A stretch of DNA of 64,000 nt from Dendrocalamus latiflorus (Eukaryota > Streptophyta > Magnoliopsida > Poales > Poaceae). Location of the stretch: the NCBI GenBank assembly GCA_017311315.1, contig CM029640.1, positions 17,171,512 to 17,235,511 of the forward strand, written 5' to 3'. The position numbers were made by a program, and so were the translations under genes. This document shows positions 46,180 to 58,357 of the stretch, in pieces (within the stretch, counting starts at the first letter, position 1; each line of letters begins with the position of its first letter). The notes beneath the pieces were generated by a model, which saw only the letters and a list, made by a program, of their open reading frames with translations, did not search any database and was not told where the DNA came from.

Positions 46180-47895
46180 CTACGAGTACTCACCAGCCTC
46201 GAAGAGCTCGGGGTACTTCTTTCGCATCTGATCCTCAAGCTCCCACGTAGCCTCCCTCTCAGACTGAAACGTCCAGAGGACCTTCACATACTTGATAGTC
46301 TTATTCCTCAAGACCCGCTCTGAGGTATCCAAGATACGCTCTGGTCGACTCTCCACAGTGAGATCCTGATCCACCGTGACCTGCCCCAGGTCAATCTTGT
46401 GCTCGGGATCCCGCAAATACTTCCTCAGCATAGAAACATGAAAGACATTGTGCACACCACTCAATGAGCTCGGCAACTCCAAACGATAAGCCAAACTACC
46501 CACACGAGCAACCACTGGAAAAGGACCAATGTACCGCGGACTAAGCTTCCCGGTGGTACCAAAACGAACAATGCCCTTAGTTGGCGACACTCGAAGGAGC
46601 ACCAAGTCGCCAACCGCAAACTCCAACTCACGGCGTCGAACGTCCGCATAACTCTTTTGTCGGCTCTGAGCAGCCAACAAGTTCTGATGAACCTCCCGCA
46701 CTTTCTCAACCGTTTGCTGAACAAGGTCTGGACCAAGCAAAGACCTCTCACCCACTGCATCCCAACAAAGAGGGGAAACACACCTTCGGCCATACAAAGC
46801 CTCAAAAGGAGCCATCTTGATACTTGCCTGATAACTGTTGTTATACGCGAACTCTGCCAAAGCCAGATGGTCCTCCCAACTGCCCTTCCATGACAGTACA
46901 CAAGCACGGAGCATATCCTCCAAAGTCTGAATGGTCCGCTCTGACTGACCATCCGTCTGAGGATGAAAAGCCGTACTAAGGGAAACTGTCGTGCCCAACG
47001 CAGCCTGAAGACTCTGCCAGAACTTAGAGACAAACTTGGCATCCCGGTCAGAAACAATTGACTTAGGCACACCATGTAGTCTCACCACCTCTCGGATATA
47101 CAACGGAGCCAGATCCTGCGCTGTATTGGTCGTCTTCATCGGAATGAAGTGTGCGGACTTGGTAAGCCTGTCCACCACGACCCAAACTGCGTCTCGCCCT
47201 CGAGGAGAGCGCGGCAATCCAACCACAAAGTCCATCGTGATAAGCTCCCACTTCCACTCAGGTATTTCCAAAGGCTGCAACAAACCCGCAGGCCGCTTAT
47301 GCTCGGCCTTCACCTGCTGACAAACACCACAAGAAGCGACATACTTAGCAATGTCCACCCTCATGCGTTTCCACCAAAAGACCTGCTTCAGATCTCGATA
47401 CATCTTGGTCTCTCCCGGATGTACAGAGTACGGAGTCCGGTGAGCCTCACGAAGAATATCATCATTCACCTCTGACTTTTGGGGTACACACAGCCGACCT
47501 CTGAAACGAACTGCACCACTCTCATCCACACTGAAATCTCGGGAACGACCCTCCGAGATCCTCTTCCGCACCTCTGAAAGGAGCCGGTCGTGCTGCTGAG
47601 CCTCTCGAACACGCTCGGGAATGGCGGACTGGATAATCATCTGTGTCTCTGCCCGTGCAACTCCAGTGAGGCAGAAAGAGATACCCATCCGCTCAAACTC
47701 TGAGATCAAGGACATCGCTGTCTGAGGTATTCCTGTCCTGCTTAAGGCGTCAGCCACCACGTTGGCTTTACCAGGGTGATACTGGATAGTCAGATCATAA
47801 TCTTTGATCAACTCCAACCACCTCCGCTGCCTCAAATTCAGCTCTCGCTGAGTGAATATGTACTTAAGGCTCTTGTGATCAGTAAAGATGTCACA
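46180..47895 (-). pseudogene. Tekay-like pol, RNase H end, integrase and chromodomain
   Basis: Continues the gag-pol frame after TAG 47896-47898, beginning CDIFTDHKSLKYIFTQ. The RNase H tail has HPGKANVVADALSR. The integrase zinc site has the pattern H...H and CGVCQQVK. The core has its Asp in TMDFVVGLP, in VSDRDAKF and its Glu in TDGQSERTIQTL. A GPY-type region is followed by the chromodomain-like end (SEREATWELED). Except for the stop upstream, this part is open to 46180. The chromodomain would be expected to tether integration to particular chromatin. Confidence 0.85.
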
Positions 47896-49134
47896 CTATT
47901 CCCCGTACAGATAATGCCTCCAAGACTTCAGAGCAAAAACAACAGCTGCCAACTCCAAGTCGTGAGTAGGATAGTTCTGCTCGTGAGACTTCAACTGTCT
48001 AGAAGCATAAGCGATAACTCGCCCATCCTGCATCAACACACAACCAAGACCAATCCGCGAAGCATCTGTGTACACCGTGAAGCGCTTGCCACTCTCGGGC
48101 AAGGATAGGATAGGTGCATTCACCAGCTTGCTCTTCAAGGTCTGAAAACCAGACTCACAATCGTCTGTCCACACAAAAGGAACACCCTTTTGCGTGAGTC
48201 GGGTCATTGGCTTGGCGATGATAGAGAAATCCTGCACAAAGCGCCGATAATAACCGGCAAGACCAAGGAAACTCCGGACCTCTGATACATTAGTTGGCCT
48301 CCGCCACTGCACCACCGCTGCCACATTCTTCGGGTCCACTGTAATACCATGCTGACTGATGGTATGACCAAGAAATCCCACCTCGGACAGCCAGAAAGCA
48401 CATTTCTTCAGCTTCGCGTAGAATTTATTCCTCCGAAGGGCATCTAGGACCAGACTGAGGTGCAACTCATGATCCTCCTCCGTTTTGGAATAAACCAGAA
48501 TGTCATCGATGAAAACCACCACAAAAGAATCCAGGTACTCATGGAGCATCCTGTTCATGGCTTCCATAAAGACAGCAGGAGCATTTGTTAGTCCGAAAGA
48601 CATAACGACAAACTCAAAATGCCCATACCTTGTGCTAAAAGCTGTCTTCTCTATATCCTCCTCCCTGATCCGCAGTTGATGATAACCAAACTTCAAATCA
48701 ATCTTTGAGAATACCTTGGCACCTCTCAGCTGATCGAAGAGATCTTCAATGCGAGGCAATGGATACTTGTTCTTGATCGTCACTTGATTAAGTGCTCGAT
48801 AATCCACACAAAGCCTCTTGGTGCCATCCTTCTTTCCCACAAACAAGACCGGAGCAGCCCAAGGCGACGTGCTCGGTCTAATAAACCCCTTAGCTAGGAG
48901 TTCATCCAACTGCTTCTTCAACTCCACCTGCTCCACAGGTGCCATCCGATACGGGGACTTGTAGATAGGCCGCGTACCCGGAACAAGGTCTATGCGGAAA
49001 TCCGGTTCCCGTTCTGGTGGCAGACCTGGAAGCTCGGCCGGAAAAACATCTGGGTACCTGCAAGCCACAGGTATATCCTCTAGCCTCAAAACATCCTCGT
49101 GTCCCTCAACCATGGCCCATAGAAAACCTGACCT
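47896..49134 (-). pseudogene. Tekay-like RT and start of RNase H
   Basis: Open between two TAG codons (49135-49137 and 47896-47898); first ATG at 49113. RT motifs: YKSPYRMAPVEQVELKKQLD, WAAPVLFVGKKDGTKRLCVD, KIDLKFGYHQLRI and the catalytic FIDD at 48502-48513. RNase H begins with FTVYTDASRIGLGCVL and breaks at YLYGE before the TAG. Confidence 0.85.
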
Positions 49135-50967
49135 CTACATTCGCCGATTGGGGAACAACTGGCACAGCAACGAGAGAGAGTACTGCGGGGCACTCCCTTG
49201 GAAGACAACCTCACATCCAGACGGAGACTGCAAAGTGACTGTCTTCCAGAAACAAGAGATAACAGCCTGATACTGCGTGAGCCAATCCATGCCAAGGATC
49301 ACATCGAAAGGCTCCAGGGGTATAACCACCAAATTTGCCACGAACTCCTCATCTGCTAGAACCACCACACAACCAGGGCAAATACGAGCACTGGAAATAA
49401 GCCCACTGGAAGAACTAACAACCACAGCTCTCCCAACAAACTGCACAGACAGACCTGCCCGCTGAACAAAAACCTCCGAGACAAAGGAGAAACTAGCCCC
49501 TGAATCGAAAAGTACAGAAGCATCAAAAGAATCAACAGATAAGGTACCTGTCACCACATCTCCACGATCCCTGCCATCAGACACTGGCATGGCATACGCC
49601 GCAGGAACAGCTAAAGAAGAAGAACCTCCCACGCCCTGGAAAGTCGGCGAAGGAGTCCACTGAGGTACAGGCGCTGCAGGAGTAGCAGGATGCTGGACCC
49701 AGTATCCTCCAGGTGGAGGCGCCGGGGCGAGCGACGAAGGTGCTGAAGGCGACGGCAAGTATCGCGGTGTAGGGACCGCGGGCAAGAACTGCGGGTTAGG
49801 AGCCACAGCCATCATCTGCACGGTGCCATCAGGACGGGTAGAGCCTGCTGAAGGTGTAGGCGCCAACTCCCACTGCAGCTTCCCCTTGGGATTCTGCCTG
49901 CACACCACATCCCTGTGGCTATTACCACAGATAGAACACTGTCCACTCCAAGTGCAGTCGCTCCGCCTATGCGGGTCTCCACAACGAAAACACACCAAGC
50001 CCAGCCCGGGCTTCGCTGTGGCACGGTACTGCAGAGAGCTCCCTCCAGTAGAGCTGGACTGCCCTGTACTACCACGGTAGGGCTGGTGGCGACGACTCTT
50101 CGCCTTCTTGTGCGCAGGGCCTCCAGAAAAGCCCTTCTTCTCACCATGGCCTCGAGGCTGATCTCCTCCAGTGGCCTTGCGGATGTCATCTGTATAAGCC
50201 TGCTGCATCTCGATCCCCAAAGCCTGCTGCACCAAGGTACGAAAATCTGTGATCGGAAAAGCACCTAGCAGGTGGCGGATCGAAGGTCTGAGCCCCTGAC
50301 GAAACTGCCTGGCCTTCTCCGCATCATCCCGAGCCACATGCGGAACAAAGCGAACGATCTGGTTGAAGCCCACCTCATACTCTGCCACAGATTGCTTGTC
50401 TTGTGTGTACCTGCTCAGATCGATCTTCATCTTGTCCAGAAAGGTCTCTGGGTAAAACCTCCTCTCGAACTGTCGAACAAACTCTGCCCACGATAGCGCT
50501 CCATGTGCAGCCGTGCGAGCAGTCTGCACTCCCTTCCACCAGATCTGAGCCTCTCCCTTCAGAAGTTGCGCCAAATAGCGCACACGATCGGAGGCAACCA
50601 CCTCGAATGCCTCCATCTTGTCCTCCACATAGGATAGCCAGTCTGCGGCCTGAACAGGAGTGGCTGCACCGCTAAAGCTGTCCAGCCTCAAACCTACCCA
50701 CTCACGGAGCGAGAGGCCGCTAACTGCTCCATCTGTCGCAACCTCCGGCACCGGATCAGCACGAACACCAGGGGCCAGCTGCCCCTGCCTCAACGCACTC
50801 AGCTCTTGCTGCATGGCCCTCACAGTGGCCAACAGCTCCTCCTGACTACCACCTGCTGACTGAGTAACCTCAGCCTCCTCGACCGCTGCCTGCGCTACTG
50901 GCGTAGCTGCACGGCCACGGCTACTACGCCTAGGCGGCATCCTGCAGCCACCACAATCCACATTCAA
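49135..50967 (-). CDS. Tekay-like gag and protease
   Basis: Open frame of 610 codons; the more likely start is the ATG at 50940 (MPPRRSSRGR). The gag domain is at about residues 95-250 (AQIWWKGVQTAR, FVRQFERRFYP). A zinc-binding segment, CFRCGDPHRRSDC followed by CSICGNSHRDVVC, is at about residues 330-365. The protease motif VLFDSGASFSFVS is at about residue 490, with ILGMDWL later. The frame ends in TAG 49135-49137 and continues in the same phase into RT, so gag and pol were one frame. Confidence 0.85.
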   Translation of the reverse strand: MNVDCGGCRMPPRRSSRGRAATPVAQAAVEEAEVTQSAGGSQEELLATVRAMQQELSALRQGQLAPGVRADPVPEVATDGAVSGLSLREWVGLRLDSFSGAATPVQAADWLSYVEDKMEAFEVVASDRVRYLAQLLKGEAQIWWKGVQTARTAAHGALSWAEFVRQFERRFYPETFLDKMKIDLSRYTQDKQSVAEYEVGFNQIVRFVPHVARDDAEKARQFRQGLRPSIRHLLGAFPITDFRTLVQQALGIEMQQAYTDDIRKATGGDQPRGHGEKKGFSGGPAHKKAKSRRHQPYRGSTGQSSSTGGSSLQYRATAKPGLGLVCFRCGDPHRRSDCTWSGQCSICGNSHRDVVCRQNPKGKLQWELAPTPSAGSTRPDGTVQMMAVAPNPQFLPAVPTPRYLPSPSAPSSLAPAPPPGGYWVQHPATPAAPVPQWTPSPTFQGVGGSSSLAVPAAYAMPVSDGRDRGDVVTGTLSVDSFDASVLFDSGASFSFVSEVFVQRAGLSVQFVGRAVVVSSSSGLISSARICPGCVVVLADEEFVANLVVIPLEPFDVILGMDWLTQYQAVISCFWKTVTLQSPSGCEVVFQGSAPQYSLSLLCQLFPNRRM

Positions 50968-51113
50968 ACAGGAACGATATCAACAAGCCAAAAAGGCACA
51001 AGCATTAATGCAATGAGTTCAACAGGGTATATGCAAAAATATACAAACCCTTCCCCAACCTACATGTGCAAGTGTGTCAATTTAATAATTTAATTACCAC
51101 GGACCTAAAGCCC

Positions 51114-51125
51114 GCTCTGATACCA
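51114..51125 (-). promoter_or_regulatory. Primer binding site of the Tekay-like element
   Basis: On the minus strand tggtatcagagc starts two bases after the 5' LTR end (tgttaca), complementary to initiator tRNA-Met. Confidence 0.85.
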
Positions 51126-51127
51126 AC

Positions 51128-53450
51128 TGTAACACCCCAGGACCCACATTACCCTGGGATGCTACTAAAACCACTCCACAACTAGCCAATTTACAAAATA
51201 AAATAAACTGGCAATAATTATTAAACAAGATAATACAAACGGAAGCATAAACAACTAAGGGAAAACAGAATAGAGATGACAATTCAATATTCATAAGCAA
51301 CTCCAAAATAATAACCAAAGGTAACAAATCCAAATTTAACATTATTAGGATGAAACAATCCTCAATAAGATAACTAAGCAAAAGACTAGAATCCTTTCAA
51401 CTTTATTACAGCATTAAAATATATTCCAAGTGCATCAGTGTGGTGCCGCTCTACCCTTCCCATGCATGCTCAAAGTCCACCTGTAGGGAGGGGGAAACAA
51501 GGGTGAGATAAAAATCTCAGCAAGCAAACAGTTTAACAGGCTATTCAAACTACAAACAAGTATACAACATCATTTATAATTCCATACAACCACAATCACA
51601 ATTCATGTCCACGATTATTAAACCACCACAATCCTCCATGATTCATACCTCATCAATTTCAGATTTAGGCATATGAATGCAGTCATTTTATCCACATTAA
51701 ATGCATATGAATGCTTATGCTATGCTCCACATCACTCTTTCCAGGGCAGGATTTGAGGTGCATCGTATTACGGCAATATACAATGCTTCCCGCGGGATAA
51801 GAGGTGCATCGTATTACGGCAATATACGATGCTGTACCGGTACGGTCGCGGCTATGTGCGGCGACATCCACATATGCATATGACATGATATGATATGATA
51901 ATCACAAATCACATTAATCCATCCTCAAAGGAGCATCAACATGCTCACGACATATCCACATCCACCACATGTTATTTTCATGTTCCACATTATAACATTA
52001 AGCAAGATTTCCACAAGGCTACTAGCAGATTATCAACATATCAATGGATAAGTACTTGCTACCATCTCCACAATTAAATTATCATGAAATCATAGCATAA
52101 TGTATCAAATTATGATAATAATGTAAACTGCAAGTAGAAGGAATAACAAGTTAAACGGTAGCAACCACCGCTACGTTTACTTGCCTCAATCCGACGAAGC
52201 GAAGTAAAATCAAGAGCGCTCAGGGACAAGACCACCTGTCCAAAAGGCATCTCTCAGCACAAAGCCACAGCATACAAACACGACATAAATAATTAAAGAC
52301 GTCGCTAGAACCCCGAACCCGCACAAACTCCTCTCCGCTCAACAGTTCAGCAAATTACCCTCTGCAGCAGCGCTGCTTAACATTTTTGTAACTTTTAAAA
52401 AAATATTGATCCAAATACAACAAAAGATACCTCTATGGATTCATCACTTAAAAACCTAGATTTTTCATGTAGAACACCTATTTTTATTTTAATAACAGCT
52501 AGGTGTAATTTAATGCCCAAAACAGAGGAAGAACTCTGTTCTGGCAGATTGGACAGCGATATTCAATTGCGTCTCAGAAACAGTACAAGGGTCTAAAACT
52601 TCTGAATTTTATACAGAAGCTAGATATCTAAATTATCTGCAACTTTCTAAATTACGGACATGACCAATAAAATCATTTACTACCTCAAATTCCCAGATTA
52701 CCGTCGGTCTGTACCAATCTGCTCGCCTGACGAACAGCAGTATTCCCGACCCTGTAACTCCCAGATCCCACGGCACAAAAATCCGAAACAAATACAAGAG
52801 ATGCGTCTGGAAGTCCTCTACAACTTTCCTTTTGGGAGAGTCCGCAGAAAAATTCGTTTACTAGGTCAAAACCTCTCGAACAGACACGCTGCGCGAATCG
52901 ATCTACAGGCAAACAGCAGCTAATCTCTAATCGGGCAATTAATCTATTAACTACCTTCAAAATCCGTGCCAAGAACCCTAATTATTCATAAGAACAGAGG
53001 GTTTTGGATGATAAAAAATTACCTAGATGAAGAATTACCCCACTTTTTTTCCTCTTCTTCTCCTTCCTTCTTCTCCTTCTCCTTCTTCTCCTTCTTCTCC
53101 TTCTCCAAGGGCAGCAATGGGGGCAACAATCCTTGGGAGGGGGCAGCCACCAGGGGGAATAGGGGGGGTGCGGCTGGGTGTGGGGAAAAGGGGGAGGAGG
53201 GGAAGCCCTAGGGTTAATAAGAAAGGGGGAAAGGGGGGGTGCGCCTCCCCCTTGGGCCTTGGCCCAAGGGCGGTTGGCCCACTCCCCAGGCAGCCCAAAC
53301 TGAAAATTAAAAGTAATTTTTAATATATTTTATTTCTTTTTTCAATGTTCTACAATTTCTTTATTTTTCCCTTCCCGCGATTTGCCGAAAAACCGGCGAC
53401 TCCGCGATTGTTTTAGAAACTTACGCCGTAGCGACGTTCAGGATATTACA
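51128..53450 (-). repeat. 5' LTR of the Tekay-like element
   Basis: 2,323 bp, apparently identical to 43754-46076. Ends adjoin the primer site on the left and target duplication aggcg on the right. Confidence 0.9.
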
Positions 53451-53875
53451 AGGCGCCAGCTCCACTGCCACCCGTTCGAAGGGTAGGGGACGGAGCGCGC
53501 GCGTCCGTTCGAAGGGTAGGGGACGGAGCGCGCGCGTCTACGTCGACTAGGCGCCAGCTCCGCTGCCACCCGTTCGAAGGGTAGGCGACGGAGCGTGCGC
53601 GTCTACCTCGACTAGGCGCCAGCTCCGCTGCCACCCGTTCGAAGGGTAGGGGACGGAGTGCGCACGTCTACTTCGCCTAGGCGCCAGCTCCGCTGCCACC
53701 CGTTCGAAGGGTAGGGGACGGAGCGCACGCGTCTACTTCGGCTAGGCGCCAGCTCCGCTGCCACCCGTTCGAAGGGTAGGGGACGGAGCGCACGCGTCTA
53801 CTTCGGCTAGGCGCCAGCTCCGCTGCCGCCCGTTCGAAGGGTAGGGGACGGAGCGCACGCGCGTCTACTTCGGCC
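53451..53875. repeat. 65-bp array of element B, right portion
   Basis: About six or seven units continuing the array at 43480-43753, with a shortened unit near 53500. Confidence 0.85.
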
Positions 53876-53991
53876 ACGGCCGCAGCCCCTGGTCAAGTTC
53901 GGAAAAATTCACAGGCCACAGGGACGGAGGGGGCCAAAGGACTCGGCAACATGGCTTCGGCCCTGTGAAGCCCTTCTCCATGAGAGGCTCC
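53876..53991 (+). other. Element B 3' region before the LTR
   Basis: Short conserved element sequence; 'gaagcccttctccatgagag' matches the equivalent site in element A. Likely includes the plus-strand priming site. Confidence 0.55.
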
Positions 53992-54245
53992 TGTTGTAGG
54001 GGTGGCCCCCACCTAAACCCAACATGCCTGATAGGAGGTTATAAGGCCCAGAATAGGCCATGTGTAATGACATAAATGCCCCTGAGGGGGATGATCAGCT
54101 CTAAGGGTATAATTGTAAAAGCACTCCCCATGTATATATATATATATATATATGGAATACAGGCCCTGGGGAGGACCCAGGCCATTAATCATCTCCCTCA
54201 CTCTCCACTACCATCTCTCTCTCTGTTTGGTCTGTAGCCACAACA
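53992..54245 (+). repeat. 3' LTR of element B
   Basis: 254 bp. Differs from the 5' LTR by about six substitutions and a 10-bp longer (TA)n tract at about 54131-54153. Followed by target duplication gtata. Confidence 0.9.
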
Positions 54246-54541
54246 GTATACAAATCTAGCTAGGTATTATTTTGTCTAATCCACATTCCTTGACTGGTTA
54301 TTATTCACCCCCGGTCCTTTTGATGATTTTTTTTGAGAGAAAACCGTGGGGCAAAACCCCCCGGCAACAAGGAACTGCAATAAAAAAAGAACAGGTACAA
54401 AAGGAGGTCACCCAGAGGATAACCACACCACCAACACACAAAAAAAGGAAAAGAAAAACAAGAGAGAAAGCAAAAAAAACTAAAACTGAGAAAACCTGAC
54501 GGCTAACAAAAAGTTAACACACAAGGAAAGAAGAAAAAGAA

Positions 54542-57500
54542 CTACAGGCTCTGAAGCCAAGACCAAATTGCAGAGTGCAGGGAGGGCTTGATTCTGTGCA
54601 GATGATTAGAAACTTCATGTCTGAAAGAGACTTTCCAGGAGCTCAAACTAGGGGCCTTTCCTTCAAAGATCACAGCATTACGTTCAACCCAAATACAGTG
54701 CGCCGAGATCATGAAAATCTCCATGAAAAATGGGTGAGGAAAAGCAGCCCTTGCATTTATCAATTTCTGGAAAGGATGAACTAAATCTGTCCAGGTAATA
54801 CCCAAGGTGAACCATCTACTGATAGCAGCAGGACAGTCAAAAAATAAATGCTCCATTGTTTCCTCAACATTATCCAAACATAGAATGCAATTGTATCCTT
54901 CTTGCAGAAATTTTTTCCTTCTTCTGAGAATATTTCGTGTGTTGAGTCGATCATTCAATAACAGCCAGGTAAAGAACTTGATGCGTGGAGAGCATTTAGA
55001 TTTCCAAATCCAACGAATAGGTTGAGGAACAGCTATGCTGGAGAAATGATAATGATAGTACCTGTTGACTGAGTAGAAATTCTTTCCCCAAATAAAAGTC
55101 CAGTAATCATTTTCATCAGAAGAGTCAATGGCAAGTGACAGTACATCATTTTGAAGCATTTGCAGTTCATCAAAGGCCTGCCGACTCATTGGGATTCTAA
55201 AGAGATCTACCAGGTTTGGAGTATTGATAACCTTCCTTAGGGAGATGACAACATCTTTTGCAAAAACATATAAATTTGGATACTTCAGAGCCATCACATT
55301 TCCAAGAATAAGATCATCCCAGAAGCTAATAGTGTCCCCTACTCCATGATTACAAATGGCAACCCCTCTGTATTTTATATGTAACCTTAAAATGTCCTTC
55401 CACCAAAAAGAACCTTTCTCCCATCTAAGATGAGGAACACCATCACTATAATACTTGTTCCAGATGAGATTGACCCATTGAACATTCTTTTTATTGAAGA
55501 ATTTGTCAAGTTGTTTAAGAAGGAGGGCCTCATTTTGCAAGGTGAGATCAATAACCCCAAGGCCTCCTTTTTCTTTCGGTTTCATTACCAACTTCCACGC
55601 AGCTAGGTTGTAACCTTTCTTTTTGAAGTCACAACCTCTCCACAAGCAATCTTTCCTGTATTTGTCAATAGCTTCAATTACAGCAACGGGAATCTTTAGG
55701 GAACAAAGATAATAAGTTGGAAGTGAGGAGATGACAGAGTTAACCAACTGCAGTCTTCCGGCATAGGATAAAAACAAGGAGCTAGCAGAGAGCCTTCTTT
55801 CAATTCTGCACAACAAGGGAGCATAATCCTTGACTTGAGGTTTAGTGATGCCTAGAGGAAGGCCCAAATATGTGAATGGGAAGCTTCCCACCAGACAACC
55901 AAAGGCATCAGCCAACTGAATTGCCCTATCATTGCTAATGTTAATTGGGACTAAACATGATTTCCCATAATTTACTTTCAGCCCGGTGGATTCAGAGAAA
56001 ACATGTAGAATGTCTTTCAAACTGTGCAATTGAGTCTCACTGGCTTGCATAACTAGTAGCGTATCATCAGCGTACTAGACAATTGGGAAGGGATTATTAA
56101 GATGCTGAGGAAAAGGGGGCTGCAAAATATTATCATGATATGCTCTATTAATCATACTCTGCAGGAGATCAGCTGCTAGCACAAACAACAATGGGGAGAG
56201 AGGGTCTCCTTGTCTCACCCCTCTCTTGCATTTAAATTCCTTGCCTGCTACTCCATTGAGTAGAACTGCTGAAGTTGCAGTAGATAGCAAGTCCTTCACC
56301 CAAGCAATCCACTTTGGAGGGAAACCTTTAGCTTCGAGCATTCTGAGGATTATATGATGTTCAACTAGGTCGAAAGCTTTTTCAAAGTCAAGCTTTAGAA
56401 TAATTATCTCCCTTTTTGACTGATGACACTGATGAAGATATTCAAATGCCCATCCAAGGCAGTCTTGTATGGTTTTCTCCTTGATAAAGCCATACTGATT
56501 TTCATGTATGATCCTAAGAATAACCTTCTGTAATCTGTTGGCTAACAGTTTGGTCAATATCTTCACTGAAGTATTAAGCAGAGAAATGGGCCTAAAGTCG
56601 TTGATCATCTCAGGATTATTCTTCTTGGGGACCAGGGTGATAAAAGAGTTATTGATGCTCTTGATATCAGCACAGTGATTAAAGAAATCCATGCACAAAG
56701 AATATATATCCTCTCTAATAATATGACAAGCTTTTTTTAAAAAGAGACTGTTAAAACCATCAGGACCTGGGGCTTTATCATTTGGCATACTCAGGATAAC
56801 AGAGTCAATTTCTTCAGTACTAAAAGGCAAGATTAGTCCATCCAAGTTATCAACAGGAGTGATAAGGTCCTCAAGATCAATTAGAATTTCAGTATTCAAA
56901 GACATGCCCAGCCTGTTCTTAAACTCTTGCCAGAACAGAGCACTTTTCTCCTGATGATCAGTAACCATTCTCCCCTCAGGACTGAGAATTTGGGAGATGG
57001 TATTCCTTCTATATCTTTCAGTAGCCATGGAGTGGAAAAATTTAGTGTTTTCGTCTCCAAACTGGATGAACCTCTGTGTGAATCTTTGCTTCCAGTACTC
57101 ATTTTGCATGTGCAGAAGCCTCTGTAAATGTGTTTTGATGATGGTTCTAAAATTTCTTTCATAGATATAAAGGTCCCTGTGCTCCTCCAATGTATCTAAA
57201 AAGACAATGACCAGATTACAATTGACAATACGTTTTGCCAAATTGGATATATTTCTTCCCCAGTGCTTCAGAGTTCTTCTAAGAGATTTAAACTTGGAGC
57301 TAATGACATGGGCACTGTTGCTAGCTCTGACAGTTTGGCCCCAAGCATCAGAAACTGTTGCCATGAAAGTTGGATGACTGAACCAATAGTTCTCACACCG
57401 AAACACATTAGCTTTGGGGATGCAAGTTCCAATTTGAATCTTACAGGGGATATGATCAGAAATAATTCTTGCGAGGGGAAGTACAACAGTATTGGGGAAC

Positions 57501-58186
57501 CTAGGAGTCCATGCAGCAGAGGTGAAAAACCAGTCGATCTGTTCTAGAAGAGGCTCAGTCTGCATGTTACTCCAAGTAAAACTTCTTCCTTTGATAGGCA
57601 GCTCAATGAGACCCAAATGACTAATAATACTGTTGAAAACCAGAATATCATTAAAATTGCCCCCAGGCCTATTTCTGTTCTCTATGGACCTATAGAAGTT
57701 AAAATCTCCCATAAAAAGCCACAATTCATCATCCTCAATATTCAGATTATAAAGCCATTGCACAAATTCATCTCTTTGCGCCTGTCTGCAGGGACCATAT
57801 ACAGAAACTAGGTACTAATTACTAAGATCATGACAGCTTGTAATATTAAGCTTAATTGCAAAAGGATGCTTCTCCAAAGTTGCAACAATGAAATGTGAGC
57901 TGGACCAACAAATAAGTATTCCTCCTGAAGCACCCAGAGATGGACAGAAATCAAATTTATCAAACCGTTTTGGAGCAAACTTTCTGATGTACTGAAGATC
58001 AAAAGCCTCTCTCTTAGTCTCCTGGATGCAGAAAATATTTGCACCACTTTCGTCAATTTTATTCCTAATGGAATTCCATTTTTCTTTGTCATTTACACCT
58101 CTGACATTCCAGCAAAGAATATTCCAAGTACGACTAGTACTATTAATATTTGAACTTTGATTCATTGATAACATGGCTGGATACAA
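54542..58186 (-). pseudogene. LINE ORF2: endonuclease and reverse transcriptase with two TAG stops
   Basis: One frame of 1,215 codons broken only by TAG at 57815-57817 and 56075-56077. The endonuclease keeps NILCWNVRGVN, CIQETKRE, FMGDFNF and ISDHIPCKI. RT keeps NDKAPGPDGF, FRPISLLNTS, LKLDFEKAFD, GVRQGDPLSPLLF and YADD; the second stop falls directly before YADD, where plant L1 RTs usually have Gln. A zinc/RVT tail follows (KCSPRIKFFTWLLLNDRLNT, CILC...HLFFDC). The length is normal for plant L1 ORF2. Apart from the stops it appears complete. Confidence 0.85.
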
Positions 58187-58357
58187 AGGATAAAATGACT
58201 ACACAGCAGTCATTAAACATTCCAATACTAAGATAACATCTTGGAGACATAGTGCAAAGGAACAAAACAAACATAAGCAAAGCATAAGTGGGGTAACTAA
58301 TAAGATAGCAAAATGACTCTAAGAGCCTAAGGCCATTGGTAAACTTGATGATCTTCA

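Larger units (their letters stand above)
43754..53450 (-). mobile_element. Tekay-like chromovirus (Gypsy), young, nested in element B
   Basis: 9,697 bp with target duplication aggcg (43749-43753 and 53451-53455). LTRs of 2,323 bp each (43754-46076 and 51128-53450), in which I see no difference. LTR ends are tgtaacacccc...gatattaca. A Met-tRNA primer site and a purine tract are adjacent to the LTRs on the minus strand. The polyprotein has gag with knuckle, protease, RT, RNase H and integrase, plus a C-terminal chromodomain-like segment (RILDTSERVLRNKTIKYVKV...EATWELED). This fits the Tekay/Del branch of chromoviruses. Two in-frame TAG codons interrupt the single gag-pol frame. Confidence 0.92.
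34412..54245 (+). mobile_element. Tat-lineage Gypsy element B, pol-bearing, with nested insertion
   Basis: Target duplication gtata (34407-34411 and 54246-54250). LTRs of 244 and 254 bp, with the length difference in a (TA)n tract and about six substitutions. Order: LTR, primer site, damaged gag-protease, RT, RNase H, second RNase H and integrase, a 53-bp array, the antisense accessory gene, a 65-bp array, LTR. The Tekay-like element at 43754-53450 sits within the 65-bp array. Without it B is about 10.1 kb. LTR, primer site, arrays and antisense gene show it is the same family as element A. LTR divergence is higher than in A, so B is probably the older insertion. Confidence 0.9.
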
